A stretch of 64,000 nt of DNA from Geomonas propionica (GTDB lineage Bacteria; Desulfobacterota; Desulfuromonadia; Geobacterales; Geobacteraceae): the NCBI RefSeq assembly GCF_016458235.1, contig NZ_JAEMHK010000006.1:208047-272046 (forward strand), given 5' to 3'. Position numbers and translations under genes: made by a program. Numbering within the stretch: the stretch's first letter is position 1; each line of letters begins with the position of its first letter. Under the pieces are notes generated by a model. It had not been told where the DNA came from. It made no database searches and saw nothing but the letters and a program-made list of their open reading frames with translations. This document shows positions 27,457 to 37,364 of the stretch, piece after piece.

Positions 27457-29502
27457 GTGGTGACTTCCCCCTTCAAACACCCCATATCACATGCACTCAC
27501 CTCATTCAACGGCACCGTTAGTGAGCCGGAGTTGAACGTCGAACACAAGGCAGGGGCAACGGTGCACCAGTTTCCCCCCGCTCTCTGGAAGAGTAAGCCT
27601 GGCAAGGCAAAGAGTGCTCTCGATCTCGCCATTGAAGGTAGCCGCGACTTCTTCTTCCGCGAACAGCTCCCCAAAGGTTATTGGTGGGCGGAGCTGGAAT
27701 CCAATGTCACCATAACCGCAGAATATATAATGCTGCTCCACTTCCTTGGCCTTGTCGATCACGAGCGCCAGCGCAAGATGAGCAACTACCTCCTCTCCAA
27801 GCAGACCGAGGAGGGATTCTGGACCATCTATTACGGCGGTCCGGGCGACCTCTCCACCACCGTCGAGGCCTATTTCGCCCTGAAGCTCGCCGGCTACCCC
27901 GCGGAGCACCCGGCGCTGCAGAAGGCGCGTGCCTTCATCCTCTCCAAGGGGGGCGTGATCAAATCACGCGTCTTCACCAAGATCTTCCTGGCGCTCTTCG
28001 GCGAGTTCGACTGGCTCGGCGTGCCCAGCATGCCGGTGGAACTGAACCTGCTCCCGAACTGGGCCTATATCAACATCTACGAGTTCTCCAGTTGGGCCAG
28101 GGCGACCATCATCCCGCTCTCCATCGTGATGTTCAAGCGGCCGGTGCACAAGGTCGCCCCCGCGCAAAGGGTGCAGGAACTGTTCGTGCGACCGCCGCGC
28201 GCCATCGACTACACCTTCACCAAGGAAGAAGGCATCTTTACCTGGAAGAACTTCTTCATCGGCCTGGACCACATGCTCAAGGTGTACGAGCGCAGCCCGA
28301 TCCGCCCCTTCCGCAAGCGCGCCATGACCAAGGCCGAGGAGTGGGTGCTGGAGCACCAGGAGGAGTCCGGGGACTGGGGCGGGATCCAGCCGGCCATGCT
28401 GAACGCGGTATTGGCGCTAAGCGTCCTCGGCTACGACAACGAGCATCCGGCCGTGGCCCAGGGGCTGAAAGGGCTGGAGCACTTCTGCATTGAGTCCGAC
28501 GAGCAACTCGTGCTGCAGTCCTGCGTCTCGCCGGTGTGGGACACCGCGCTCGCCCTCAAGGCACTGGTGGACGCCGGGGTGCCGTCCGACCACCCCTCGT
28601 TGGTGAAGGGCGCGCAGTGGCTTTTGGAGCGCGAGGTGAGACGCCCCGGGGATTGGAAGATCAAGGCCCCCGACCTCGAGCCGGGCGGCTGGGCCTTCGA
28701 ATTCCTGAACGACTGGTACCCGGACGTCGACGACTCCGGCTTCGTCATGATCGCCTTGAAGGGGATCGAGGTGAAGAACCGTAAGGAGTTGGACGCCGCT
28801 GTGAAAAGGGGCATCGACTGGTGCCTGGGGATGCAGAGCAAAAACGGCGGCTGGGGTGCCTTCGACAAGGACAACACCAAGCACATCCTGAACAAGATCC
28901 CCTTCGCCGACCTGGAGGCGCTCATCGATCCGCCCACCGCCGATCTCACCGGCAGGATGCTGGAGCTGATGGGGACCTTCGGTTATCCCAAGACCTATCC
29001 GGCGGCGCAGCGCGCCCTGGAGTTCCTCAAGAAAAACCAGGAGCCGGAAGGTCCCTGGTGGGGGCGCTGGGGGGTCAACTACCTCTACGGCACCTGGAGC
29101 GTGCTCTGCGGGTTGGCCGCCATCGGCGAGGACATGCAACAGTCCTACATCAAGAAGGCGGTCAACTGGATCAAGTCGCGCCAGAATATCGACGGCGGCT
29201 GGGGCGAGACCTGTGAGTCCTATCACGACGCCACCCTCGCCGGGATGGGCGAGAGCACCGCATCTCAGACGAGCTGGGCACTGCTGGGGCTGATGGCCGC
29301 CGGCGAGGCGCACTCATCCACGGTGGTGCGCGGCATCCAGTACCTGATCTCCACCCAGAAGCAGGACGGGACCTGGGACGAGACGCAGTACACCGGGACC
29401 GGGTTCCCGAAGTACTTCATGATCAAGTACCACATCTACCGCAACTGCTTCCCGCTCATGGCGCTGGGGACCTACCGCACCCTCACCGGCGGGACGGAGT
29501 AG
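27457..29502 (+). CDS. shc: Squalene-hopene cyclase
   Basis: Cyclises squalene to hopene or hopanol, the first committed hopanoid step; a monotopic inner-membrane enzyme. The catalytic acid motif DVDD is at 423-426 (YPDVDDSGF). QW motifs appear throughout, for example GFWTIYYGGPGD, GDWGG, GGWGAFD, GPWWGRWG, GGWGET and GTWDE. Length (681 aa) is normal. Two adjacent GTG codons (27457 and 27460) follow AGAAAGGAG; either may be the start. It is first in shc-hpnA-dxs-hpnH. Confidence 0.95.
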   Translation: MVTSPFKHPISHALTSFNGTVSEPELNVEHKAGATVHQFPPALWKSKPGKAKSALDLAIEGSRDFFFREQLPKGYWWAELESNVTITAEYIMLLHFLGLVDHERQRKMSNYLLSKQTEEGFWTIYYGGPGDLSTTVEAYFALKLAGYPAEHPALQKARAFILSKGGVIKSRVFTKIFLALFGEFDWLGVPSMPVELNLLPNWAYINIYEFSSWARATIIPLSIVMFKRPVHKVAPAQRVQELFVRPPRAIDYTFTKEEGIFTWKNFFIGLDHMLKVYERSPIRPFRKRAMTKAEEWVLEHQEESGDWGGIQPAMLNAVLALSVLGYDNEHPAVAQGLKGLEHFCIESDEQLVLQSCVSPVWDTALALKALVDAGVPSDHPSLVKGAQWLLEREVRRPGDWKIKAPDLEPGGWAFEFLNDWYPDVDDSGFVMIALKGIEVKNRKELDAAVKRGIDWCLGMQSKNGGWGAFDKDNTKHILNKIPFADLEALIDPPTADLTGRMLELMGTFGYPKTYPAAQRALEFLKKNQEPEGPWWGRWGVNYLYGTWSVLCGLAAIGEDMQQSYIKKAVNWIKSRQNIDGGWGETCESYHDATLAGMGESTASQTSWALLGLMAAGEAHSSTVVRGIQYLISTQKQDGTWDETQYTGTGFPKYFMIKYHIYRNCFPLMALGTYRTLTGGTE

Positions 29503-29511
29503 CGGTTGGCC

Positions 29512-30504
29512 ATGAGAGCCTTCGTCACCGGAGCCACCGGTTTCATCGGCGCGAGCATCGTGCGCGAGCTCCTGAAGGATGGATGGCAGGTGCGCGTGCT
29601 GGTGCGTCCCGGTTCCGACCGTCGCAACCTGGCCGGGCTCGACCTGGAACTGCACGAGGGGGATCTTTCCGAGCGCCAGTCACTGGTCAAGGCGCTTGCC
29701 GGATGTGACCTCCTCTTCCACGCCGCCGCCGATTATCGGCTCTGGACCCGGACGCCACAGGCGATGTATGATGCCAACGTGCTGGGCACCCGCAACATCC
29801 TTTCCGCGGCGCTGGCCGCCGGCGTCGGCAAGGTTGTCTACACCAGCAGCGTGGGGACCCTGGGCAACCCCGGCGACGGCACCCCCGGCAACGAGGAGAC
29901 CGCGGTCGATTTCGTCGACATGGTCGGCGATTACAAGAAGAGCAAGTTCCTCGCCGAACGCGCCGCCGAGTCCTACCTGGAGAAGGGGCTGCCGCTGGTG
30001 ATCGTGAACCCGTCCACTCCGGTCGGGCCGATGGACGTGAAGCCGACGCCGACGGGGAAGATCATCGTCGATTTCCTGAACGGCAAGATGCCCGCCTACC
30101 TCGACACCGGGCTGAACCTGATCGACGTCGAGGCGTGTGCGCGCGGCCACCTGCTGGCGGCACAAAAGGGAAGGATCGGACAGAAGTACATCCTGGGGAA
30201 CCGCAACCTGACCCTCGCCGAGATCTTCGAGATGCTTTCGGCGCTCACGGGGCTTAAGGCGCCGCGGGTGAAGCTCCCCTACTACCCGATACTGTGGGCT
30301 GCCTACGCGAACCACGCGCTCTCCCTGGTCACCAGGCGCGAGCCGCTCATCCCGCTGGCCGGGGTGCAGATGGCGAGGAAGTTCATGTATTTCGATTCCG
30401 GCAAGGCGCAGGCCGAGCTCGGGTTACCGCAGACTCCCGTGGAAGACGCCCTGGAGCGTGCGGTGAAGTGGTTTAAGGACAACGGCTATGTCCAAAACCG
30501 TTAG
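29512..30504 (+). CDS. hpnA: Hopanoid-associated sugar epimerase/dehydrogenase HpnA
   Basis: An NAD(P)-dependent extended short-chain dehydrogenase: GATGFIGASI begins at residue 7, HAAADYRLW is the typical HpnA active-site strand, and YKKSKFLAE carries the Tyr-Lys pair. 330 aa, normal. The ATG at 29512 is 9 bp after the shc stop; an in-frame TTG two codons earlier is less likely. The exact reaction of HpnA is not established, but it is a regular partner of shc. An inverted repeat overlaps its last codons. Confidence 0.88.
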   Translation: MRAFVTGATGFIGASIVRELLKDGWQVRVLVRPGSDRRNLAGLDLELHEGDLSERQSLVKALAGCDLLFHAAADYRLWTRTPQAMYDANVLGTRNILSAALAAGVGKVVYTSSVGTLGNPGDGTPGNEETAVDFVDMVGDYKKSKFLAERAAESYLEKGLPLVIVNPSTPVGPMDVKPTPTGKIIVDFLNGKMPAYLDTGLNLIDVEACARGHLLAAQKGRIGQKYILGNRNLTLAEIFEMLSALTGLKAPRVKLPYYPILWAAYANHALSLVTRREPLIPLAGVQMARKFMYFDSGKAQAELGLPQTPVEDALERAVKWFKDNGYVQNR

Positions 30505-30622
30505 CCACGGAGACAATCTGAGGAAATCTGAGAAAGGCCAAGACCGAGTCTGATGGTTTTAAACCTTGTGAAGGGTTTTCTCCGAAGTTCTCAGATGTTC
30601 TCCGTGGCCAACGGTTTTGATT
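30489..30622. repeat. Long inverted repeat overlapping the hpnA stop codon
   Basis: Outer arms AAAACCGTTAGCCACGGAGA (from about 30494) and TCTCCGTGGCCAACGGTTTT (to about 30618) pair with one mismatch; inner arms carry ATCTGAGGAAATCTGAGAAA and its complement. The left arm contains the last codons and stop of hpnA. Confidence 0.85.
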
Positions 30623-30661
30623 TCATGTTTTTTTAATCGTTACGGGTTCTCAAGGAGATCC

Positions 30662-32569
30662 ATGTACACATTGCTCAGCAAGATAAACGGTCCCGACGAC
30701 CTGAAGAAGCTTGATGCCGAGGAGCTGGTGCTGCTCGCAGACGAAGTGCGCGGCTTCCTCATGGATTCGGTTGCGAAGACCGGCGGACACCTGGCCTCAA
30801 ACCTTGGTGTCGTCGAGCTCAGCATCGCGCTGCACTACTGTTTCGACTCCCCGAAGGACAACATCGTCTGGGACGTCGGCCACCAGGCCTACACCCACAA
30901 GATCCTCACCGGACGACGCGACAGCTTCCACACCCAGCGCTGCTACAAGGGGATCAGCGGGTTCCCCAAACGCTCCGAGTCCCCCCACGACGCCTTCGGC
31001 GCCGGACACTCCTCCACCTCGATCTCGGCAGGGCTCGGCCTCGCCGTGGCCCACACCTTGAAGGACGACGGCGCCCGGGTCATCTCGGTGATCGGCGACG
31101 GCTCGCTCACCGGCGGCATGGCCCTGGAAGCGCTGAACCAGGCCGGACACCTGAAGAAAAACCTGATCGTGGTCCTAAACGACAACGAGATGTCCATCTC
31201 GAAGAACGTCGGCGCCCTCTCCTCCTTCATCTCCAGGAAGATGACCGGCACCTACTACCGCAGCCTCAAGAAGGAGATGGAGGGGCTTTTGGCCGGGATT
31301 CCGGCCATCGGCGGCAACATCCTGCACTTCGCCAAGAAGGCCGAGAATTCCCTCAAGGGATTCCTCACCCCCGGAACGCTCTTCGAGGCGCTCGGCTTTG
31401 AGTACGTCGGCCCCATCGCCGGCCACGACATCCCGACACTTCTGGGCGTGCTGGAAAACGTGAAGCGGCTGGAAGGCCCCATCCTCCTGCACGTCATGAC
31501 CAAGAAGGGGAAAGGGTACGGCCCGGCCGAGGACATGCCGGACAAGTTCCACGGCGTCGCCCCCACCAAGCCGGCCAGCGCCACCACGAGCAAGCAGGCT
31601 CCCCCCTCCTACACCAGCGTCTTCGGCAACACCCTGGTGAAGCTCGGGGAGAAGGACGAGAAGATTCTCGCCATCACCGCGGCCATGCCCGACGGCACCG
31701 GCCTCACCCCGTTCGCCGAGAGGTTCCCGGACCGTTTCTTCGACGTCGGCATCGCCGAGCAGCACGCGCTTACCTTCGCGGCAGGGCTTGCCGCGGAGGG
31801 GTTCCGCCCGGTCGCCGCCATCTACTCGACGTTTACCCAGCGCGCCTATGATCAGGTCTTCCACGACATCTGCCTGCAGAAGCTTCCGGTCACCCTGGCG
31901 CTGGACCGCGCGGGCCTGGTGGGCGACGACGGCCCGACCCATCACGGCGCCTTCGACCTGTCGTACCTGCGCCACCTCCCCGAGCTGACCGTGATGGCGC
32001 CCAAGGACGAGAACGAACTGCAGCACATGCTGAAAACCGCCATCTACCTCGGCCGACCCGTCTCCCTGCGCTACCCGCGCGGCGCCGGCTTCGGCGCGGC
32101 AATGGACAAGGAACTGAAGGCGCTCGAGGTCGGCAAGGGGGAACTGCTGGTCGAGGGGACCGACCTGACCCTGGTCGCCGTCGGCTCCACCGTCTACCCG
32201 GCACTGGAAGCCGCCGCGCTTTTGAAGCAGAAAGGGATCTTCGCCTCGGTGGTGAACGCCCGCTTCGTGAAGCCTTTGGACCGCGAGCTGATCCTGGCCG
32301 AGGCCGGGCGCACCGGCTGCATCGTCACCGTCGAAGAGAACGCCCTTATGGGGGGCTTCGGCAGCGCCGTCCTCGAGGCGGTGGCCGATGCGGGGCTGAC
32401 CGGCGTGCGGGTGAAGCGGATCGGCATCCCCGACAGCTTCGTCGAGCAGGGAAGCCAAAGCCAGCTCAGAGCCGACCTCGGGCTCGACGGCGCCGGCATC
32501 GCCGCCACCTGCCAGGCCTTCCTCAAGGGAGCCGGCAGCGTCCATCCGCAACTAACCGTAGTGAAGTAG
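30662..32569 (+). CDS. dxs: 1-deoxy-D-xylulose-5-phosphate synthase
   Basis: Thiamine-diphosphate enzyme that condenses pyruvate and glyceraldehyde-3-phosphate, first step of the MEP isoprenoid pathway, which feeds squalene for the shc cluster. The TPP motif [18 protein letters not shown] is present, as are [12 protein letters not shown] and the transketolase C-terminal half. 635 aa, normal. ATG 30662 has AAGGAG upstream; an earlier in-frame start lies inside the repeat and adds an unrelated leader. Its place among hopanoid genes suggests a supply role, possibly a second dxs copy in the genome. Confidence 0.94.
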   Translation: MYTLLSKINGPDDLKKLDAEELVLLADEVRGFLMDSVAKTGGHLASNLGVVELSIALHYCFDSPKDNIVWDVGHQAYTHKILTGRRDSFHTQRCYKGISGFPKRSESPHDAFGAGHSSTSISAGLGLAVAHTLKDDGARVISVIGDGSLTGGMALEALNQAGHLKKNLIVVLNDNEMSISKNVGALSSFISRKMTGTYYRSLKKEMEGLLAGIPAIGGNILHFAKKAENSLKGFLTPGTLFEALGFEYVGPIAGHDIPTLLGVLENVKRLEGPILLHVMTKKGKGYGPAEDMPDKFHGVAPTKPASATTSKQAPPSYTSVFGNTLVKLGEKDEKILAITAAMPDGTGLTPFAERFPDRFFDVGIAEQHALTFAAGLAAEGFRPVAAIYSTFTQRAYDQVFHDICLQKLPVTLALDRAGLVGDDGPTHHGAFDLSYLRHLPELTVMAPKDENELQHMLKTAIYLGRPVSLRYPRGAGFGAAMDKELKALEVGKGELLVEGTDLTLVAVGSTVYPALEAAALLKQKGIFASVVNARFVKPLDRELILAEAGRTGCIVTVEENALMGGFGSAVLEAVADAGLTGVRVKRIGIPDSFVEQGSQSQLRADLGLDGAGIAATCQAFLKGAGSVHPQLTVVK

Positions 32570-32602
32570 CAGCGCTTTTAGTTATCAGTCAGACAGCTAG
32601 AC

Positions 32603-32642
32603 GCGGGACAGGCCGAAAGCTTCATTTCCTCGGCCTGTCCCG
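32603..32642. terminator. Strong hairpin between dxs and hpnH
   Basis: CGGGACAGGCCGA / TCGGCCTGTCCCG, 13 perfect base pairs with a 14-base loop. No T run follows directly, so it may be an RNA-processing or attenuating hairpin rather than a full terminator. Confidence 0.55.
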
Positions 32643-32695
32643 TAGCCGTCTTTATCAGCCATCAACCAAAGAACAGCCGGAAGGATACCTCTACA

Positions 32696-33694
32696 ATGCG
32701 TTTTCCGATGCGATTGAATTACGATCTCACCCGTTACATCATGGGCAACAAGATGAAGAAGCAGGAGAAGTATCCCCTGGTCCTCATGCTGGAGCCGACC
32801 CACCTCTGCAACCTCGCCTGCTCCGGCTGCGGCCGCATCAGGGAGTACGCCGACACCATCCAGGAGATGATGAGTCTCCAGGAGTGCCTGGACTCCGTGG
32901 ACCAGTGCCCGGCACCGGTCGTCACCATCACCGGCGGGGAACCGTTCCTGTATCCCCACATCTTCGAGCTGATCGACGCTGTGTTGAAGAGAGGGAAGCA
33001 CATCTACCTCTGCACCAACGCCCTGCTCCTGGAGAAGGCGCTGGACACCCTGAAGCCGCACCCCAACTTCGTGATCAACGTGCACCTGGACGGCATGGAA
33101 GAGACCCATGACCGCATCTTGGAGCGCCCCGGCACCTTCAAGATCGCCATGTCCGCCATCAAGAAGGCGAAGCAGCTCGGCTTCCGGCTCTGCACCAACA
33201 CCACCATCTTCAAGGAAACCGACCTGATCGAGATCGAGATGCTCTTCTCCCACCTGAAGGATATCGGCGTCGACGGCTTCCTGGTCGCCCCCGGATTCGG
33301 CTACGAGGCCGTGGGTGAGAAGCTGTTCCTGGAGCGTCGCGAGATCCAGAAGAAGTTCGAGTCCGTGTACGAGATGAGCAAGCGTTTCCGCTTCTTCTCC
33401 ACCCCCATGTACCTGAGGTTCCTGAAAGGGGAAAAGGAGCTCGAGTGCACCCCCTGGGGCAACCCGACCCGGAACCCGCGCGGCTGGAAGGCACCCTGCT
33501 ACCTGATCACCGACGAGCACTACGGCAGTTTCGCCGAGATGATGGAGAAGACCCAGTGGGACAAGTACGGCGTCGGCAAGGACCCGCGCTGCGCCCAGTG
33601 TATGATGCACTGCGGCTTCGAGCCGACCGTTGTCGAAGAGATCGGCAAGAGCTGGAAAGAGATGTGGGAGATGTTCCTGTGGAACTTGACCTAA
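32696..33694 (+). CDS. hpnH: Hopanoid radical-SAM protein HpnH (adenosyl hopane synthase)
   Basis: Joins hopene to the adenosyl group, opening the extended-hopanoid branch that HpnI and relatives complete. The radical-SAM cluster motif is C38-x3-C42-x2-C45 (CNLACSGC), followed by TITGGEPFLYP and a C-terminal cysteine set CAQCMMHCGFEP. 332 aa, normal. GGAAGGA lies before the ATG. It is last in the plus-strand hopanoid run and is followed by a terminator. Confidence 0.93.
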   Translation: MRFPMRLNYDLTRYIMGNKMKKQEKYPLVLMLEPTHLCNLACSGCGRIREYADTIQEMMSLQECLDSVDQCPAPVVTITGGEPFLYPHIFELIDAVLKRGKHIYLCTNALLLEKALDTLKPHPNFVINVHLDGMEETHDRILERPGTFKIAMSAIKKAKQLGFRLCTNTTIFKETDLIEIEMLFSHLKDIGVDGFLVAPGFGYEAVGEKLFLERREIQKKFESVYEMSKRFRFFSTPMYLRFLKGEKELECTPWGNPTRNPRGWKAPCYLITDEHYGSFAEMMEKTQWDKYGVGKDPRCAQCMMHCGFEPTVVEEIGKSWKEMWEMFLWNLT

Positions 33695-33725
33695 GGTCAG
33701 AGCCGTTCATCACCTGTTTAAAAAG

Positions 33726-33756
33726 AGAAGGGGCAGCCTCACGGCTGCCCCTTCTT
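33726..33756. terminator. Bidirectional intrinsic terminator
   Basis: AGAAGGGGCAGCC / GGCTGCCCCTTCT with a four-base loop. It lies between the converging hpnH and the cupin gene at 33800. Confidence 0.8.
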
Positions 33757-33799
33757 GCATATGATCCACAGATTGAGCCACAGGTGGTCGCGTCTAAGC

Positions 33800-34141
33800 T
33801 CACTGCGGCTTGACTATGTCGACGGAAATCTCAACCGCAGGAATCCCCCCTCTGTTCTCAAGCCAGTGCGTGGTGTTCTTATCCTCGGGCCAGCCAACTC
33901 CCGGTCCGTACTCCGTCGCAACCCCATTTCGATGATCCGTTATTGTTCCTTGCAGTATATAGACCGTGCCCGGTCTGTCTTTATGATCGTGCATCGGGCC
34001 GAAGACACCTCCGGGTTCGATGGTAACCATGCGCATTCGGAGTTGGCGCCCTTCCATCCCCTCGATCTCTGGGCCGAGATCCACCGTTGCAAGTAACTTC
34101 ACCGAAACACCTTTCGTTTCAGGAACCTCTTCATTGCTCAT
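33800..34141 (-). CDS. Small cupin-domain protein
   Basis: 113 aa, a single cupin barrel: EPGGVFGPMHDHKDRPGTVYILQG holds the metal ligands H51, H53 and a later H near residue 92 (NTTHWLENRG). AGGAG lies seven bases before the ATG. Cupins of this size are often metal-binding isomerases, dioxygenases or storage-like binding proteins. The partner and substrate are unknown. It stands alone between a terminator and a lipoprotein gene. Confidence 0.75.
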   Translation of the reverse strand: MSNEEVPETKGVSVKLLATVDLGPEIEGMEGRQLRMRMVTIEPGGVFGPMHDHKDRPGTVYILQGTITDHRNGVATEYGPGVGWPEDKNTTHWLENRGGIPAVEISVDIVKPQ

Positions 34142-34232
34142 AGCGGTCTCCTTTTTGTGCTATGGCCTACGGACTTATAGGCAAGAGGGACTAGTCATTA
34201 TTTTAGCATTCGGCCGGAGTCAAAGCTCCTAC

Positions 34233-35396
34233 TTACTCGACCCCTGTCACCTTTATTTCCACTTTCTCCAGGGACACTTTCCCCTTAAGATCGAAGCGGT
34301 AGACCTTCCCCGTCTTCCAATCCTTGTCGAAACGAAGACGCATTTCGGTGCGACCCTTTCCAGGGGTCCCGTTGATGAAGACCTCTCCATTCTGGTAGTG
34401 GATCGAGATCGTGCGAGTCTCCCCCCCGGACTTTACCGTCAGGTCCCGACTCTCGCCCTCGGCGATGCGCACGGTGGCTTGCTCCACCGGCTGCTTCTGG
34501 CCTTGCACCTTCACCTCCCCCGAGAGGAGGGCGACTGCCACGGTGCGCGGCGGACCCGCCGGCGCTTGGGCGGCAGGCTGTCGTACCGTCGATTGGGCGG
34601 CCGGTTGACGCACCGGCGCAGGGGGAGCGGGAGCTACCGGTTGAGGCCGTGGCCGCTCCCTCTCGACGATGATCGTAGGCGGAGGTGCCAGGCGTTCCCT
34701 TTCGACGATGATCGTAGGCGGAGGTGCCAGGCGTTCCCTTTCACGTATTACCACCGGCGGTTCATCCCGCATGATGACCAGCCGCGGCACCTCCCGCTCG
34801 AATCGGGAAGAGCGGTCGTGAACCTGGATGAAGACATCCACTCCCCGTAACGCCAGCGGTCCCGAGGTGCCGGTGTCAGTATAGAGTTCACCCTTCGCCC
34901 AGTGCCGGTCATAGGGGAAACGCAGTCCTTCAAAGCTGAGGGCACCGCCGGCATAGGTTACGGTGAGATCGACCTCTCTCCCTTTGTAGTCGGCAACGCC
35001 GATCCTGCGGGTTTCACCGTCCGCGATGGTGAACGTCAACGGTTCGTAGTGGTGGTGGCGGTCGCCGATCTTGATCTCTCCTCCCTGCAAGCGAACCCGA
35101 ATCAGCTCCCCGAAAGCCCCCTGCCCCCTGTGTATCGCATCGATGCGCTCCTGCCGTTCCCGCTCCAGCGCGGCCTGGCGTGCCCGTTCCCGCTCACGTT
35201 CCACAGCTTGGCGCCGAGCCCGCTCCTCCGCAGCCTGGCGGCGTTCCCGCTGTTCCTGCTCATACACCCGTATCGCCTCGATCCGCTCCGGCTCGCTCAT
35301 CCGGTTCCACATTTCCTGGGGTACGCCATACATGTAGTTAGTGCAGCCCGCTAGCAAGGAAGCCAGGATCAGATAGATAATGGATATTTTCTTCAT
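34233..35396 (-). CDS. Lipoprotein with Arg/Glu-rich coiled coil and internal repeat, function unknown
   Basis: 387 aa from MKKISIIYLI; lipobox LAGC puts the lipid on C18. I reject an in-frame start 35 codons earlier because GGAG precedes this ATG and the signal peptide starts here. Residues about 35-90 are an Arg/Glu/Gln-rich helix (RRQAAEERARRQAVERER). Two similar beta-rich modules follow, at about 95-185 and 300-385, each with an EPLTF/VRIAEGE...R-R-I pattern and a final FPYDRHWAKGELY / LRFDKDWKTGKVY motif. Between them is a tandem 13-residue repeat ERERLAPPPTIIV and a Pro/Gln-rich linker. I do not recognise the family. Confidence 0.7.
   Translation of the reverse strand: MKKISIIYLILASLLAGCTNYMYGVPQEMWNRMSEPERIEAIRVYEQEQRERRQAAEERARRQAVERERERARQAALERERQERIDAIHRGQGAFGELIRVRLQGGEIKIGDRHHHYEPLTFTIADGETRRIGVADYKGREVDLTVTYAGGALSFEGLRFPYDRHWAKGELYTDTGTSGPLALRGVDVFIQVHDRSSRFEREVPRLVIMRDEPPVVIRERERLAPPPTIIVERERLAPPPTIIVERERPRPQPVAPAPPAPVRQPAAQSTVRQPAAQAPAGPPRTVAVALLSGEVKVQGQKQPVEQATVRIAEGESRDLTVKSGGETRTISIHYQNGEVFINGTPGKGRTEMRLRFDKDWKTGKVYRFDLKGKVSLEKVEIKVTGVE
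34663..34740 (-). repeat. 39-bp tandem duplication inside the lipoprotein gene
   Basis: Two identical 39-bp units (34663-34701 and 34702-34740), each coding for a 13-residue segment around LAPPPTIIV. Identity at the DNA level implies a recent in-frame duplication. Confidence 0.9.
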
Positions 35397-35613
35397 ATGT
35401 GTATCTCCAAGTATTGGATGGGGATTGGCAAAGGTTCTCAGTCTGGCAATATTGCACTGTAACTGCGGCCGTCCTTGGCAACAACTCATGCCCTGCCCCA
35501 CGCCCTCCGATGCGTATCACACTTCCCGCTGTTTCTATTGCAATTCTTTAAGCTTAAGCTGACCTTGAATAGCGCTCGCTGTGCCCGTACTCTTCTTTTA
35601 AAATCGATGAATT

Positions 35614-36228
35614 TCATGACGACATTGGTTGCCTGATGATAGTCTTCCATTTTTCTGGCGCAGCGCGCCGGATATCGCTTAAATAGATCTCGTGGTGCTT
35701 TCCTCTCCTCTCGCTGCCACTGCTTTCTATAAAGGAATGGACCTTCTCAATTGTGGGCCCTTCCTCCGTGAACGGCCCGACATACAGTATCTGTGCGGCC
35801 TTCCCCTCTTTGAAGGCTTCAAACCTTGCCAGAGAAAGAGACACTAGCTTTTTCTTCCGTTGCACTTCCTTTGTCGCTGCGTCAACCAACGCGGACGTAA
35901 TAAAATCCGGCTGCATAACCATCACGGTCCATTTCCAAAGGTCCTTTTTACCTGTCGTGAATGCAGAAGGATCGTCAGACCACCAGAGAGCCTCGAGTGG
36001 CAGCACGCCGTAATCGATGCCCGCTTCTCCTTTTTTGAGCATGAACTTAAGCGTATAAGAAAGCGAAAACAGGACCTCTACGGCATCCTTGAATTCCTGC
36101 GCCGTGTTGGGATCCCCTGCACCGTCGATCATGAGGAAATTCATCTCAGGGACTTCCACACTTTCGACTTTCTTTGCAGACGGACCATAGAGGTGCTTTA
36201 ACTGCTTCAAACAGTCGATCTTGTCCAC
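35614..36228 (-). CDS. GyrI-like (AraC effector-binding type) domain protein
   Basis: 204 aa. A GyrI-like fold is suggested by VPEMNFLMIDGAGDPNTAQEFKDAVEVLFSLSYTLKF near the N-terminus and the ILYVGPFTEEGPTIEKVHSFI segment at about 145-165, both typical of stand-alone proteins of this family that bind small hydrophobic molecules. GTG start with AGGAGG upstream. No DNA-binding domain is present. The gene stands alone. Precise role unknown. Confidence 0.75.
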   Translation of the reverse strand: MDKIDCLKQLKHLYGPSAKKVESVEVPEMNFLMIDGAGDPNTAQEFKDAVEVLFSLSYTLKFMLKKGEAGIDYGVLPLEALWWSDDPSAFTTGKKDLWKWTVMVMQPDFITSALVDAATKEVQRKKKLVSLSLARFEAFKEGKAAQILYVGPFTEEGPTIEKVHSFIESSGSERRGKHHEIYLSDIRRAAPEKWKTIIRQPMSS

Positions 36229-36321
36229 TTTACCTCCTCTTTCTACTGCTCAATACTTGGGGTAAAAGAGGGTAAAAAGGGGACAGGCTACTTTTTGACC
36301 TGCTCTTCAGCATCCTCCCTT

Positions 36322-36717
36322 TTAACCCGCTCTATAAAATCTAACCAGCGACATGAAAAGCGCGAAGGTGTAGCCGTAGGTGAAGCTGTCCAGGAAGAAG
36401 ACTTGCCGCCCCCTGGACTCCTTTAGCCGCCGCAAGCCGGCCATGGTCGCTCCACAGAGAAGCGGCGCGTACACGAGGCCGTACCCCTGGAGGTGTTTTA
36501 GATGAAAGATGTGATTGGGCACAATCCAGAGGCTCGCCACCCCCGCCAGGCTGCCCAGTAAAATGGTTCCGAAGAAGGCCAACACCGGATGTCTGCGATC
36601 GCTTTTCCGGAAGGGCTCGACGAGCGACCGCATGCCCAACTCCACCAGCAGTTGAAAGACAAGGTTGGCGAACAGCTCCCACAGTAGACCGAAAACCAGC
36701 TCAAAAATCGCTTCCAA
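36322..36717 (-). CDS. Hypothetical membrane protein
   Basis: 131 aa with three or four hydrophobic segments (about 4-28, 45-66, 77-93 and 110-127) and a conserved-looking basic loop EPFRKSDRRHP. It starts with TTG, preceded by GAGGGA. I do not recognise a family. It lies 94 bp after the GyrI-like gene on the same strand, and may or may not be in the same unit. Confidence 0.6.
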   Translation of the reverse strand: MEAIFELVFGLLWELFANLVFQLLVELGMRSLVEPFRKSDRRHPVLAFFGTILLGSLAGVASLWIVPNHIFHLKHLQGYGLVYAPLLCGATMAGLRRLKESRGRQVFFLDSFTYGYTFALFMSLVRFYRAG

Positions 36718-36912
36718 GAAAACTAGTCCCTCCTGGTTCCGTCTTTACCACCCTCGGTTAAGGGACGGGCAGTCGCACTTGTCTCCATCGGCCCATTGTT
36801 TGAGGGGTAGGTTGGGGATGGTCAAGAACCTCTGCAGTTAGGCACTCTAAATTAACGTCGGTTCCCGTTCAAGTTTATTTTTCCCGCTTTGCACAAGGCA
36901 CCCAAGTGCGAC

Positions 36913-37185
36913 TCGCTCATCGCGTTGGGTTACTCGCTCATCGCGTTGGGTTACTCGCTCATCGCGTTGGGTTACTCGCTCATCGCGTTGGGTTACTCGC
37001 TCATCACGTTGGGTTACTCGCTCATCGCGTTGGGTGACTCGCTCATCGCGTTGGGTTACTCCCTCATCGCGTTGGGTGACTCGCTCATCGCGTTGGGTGA
37101 CTCGCTCATCGCGTTGGGTGACTCGCTCATCGCGTTGGGTGACTCGCTCGACGCGTTGAGTGACTCGCCTGCCGCGTCAGGTGAC
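36913..37185. repeat. Thirteen-unit 21-bp minisatellite
   Basis: Thirteen tandem units of 21 bp, read on the plus strand as heptads: SLIALGY four times, SLITLGY, SLIALGD, SLIALGY, SLIALGD four times, SLDALSD and SPAASGD. The units decay toward the right end. The plus-strand frame is open from a TTG at 36889 to a stop at 37222-37224 (111 codons) without a clear ribosome site. The minus strand is open through the GD-type units as SESPNAM heptads (37056-37313) until a GY-type unit gives a stop. Neither frame is a secure gene. The flanks 36718-36912 and 37186-37364 hold nothing else except a GGGGGATG/CATCCCCC hairpin at 37294-37318. Confidence 0.85.
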
Positions 37186-37364
37186 TCACGTGACGGCGGC
37201 GGTGAACTGCGGAGCATCGAATAGGACGGAACAGATGGCAGATGGCCTGCGCTTGGAGAGGAGAAGATGAATGAAAAGATGAAACGGAAAGGTAGGGGGA
37301 TGCCAGATGACATCCCCCCGGTTTAAATATCCGGGCCGTTGGCCCTGGTGGCGGAAGTTAAAAG

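Noticed and set aside
36913..37185. CRISPR array
   Set aside because: Units are tandem without unique spacers and no cas gene is near.
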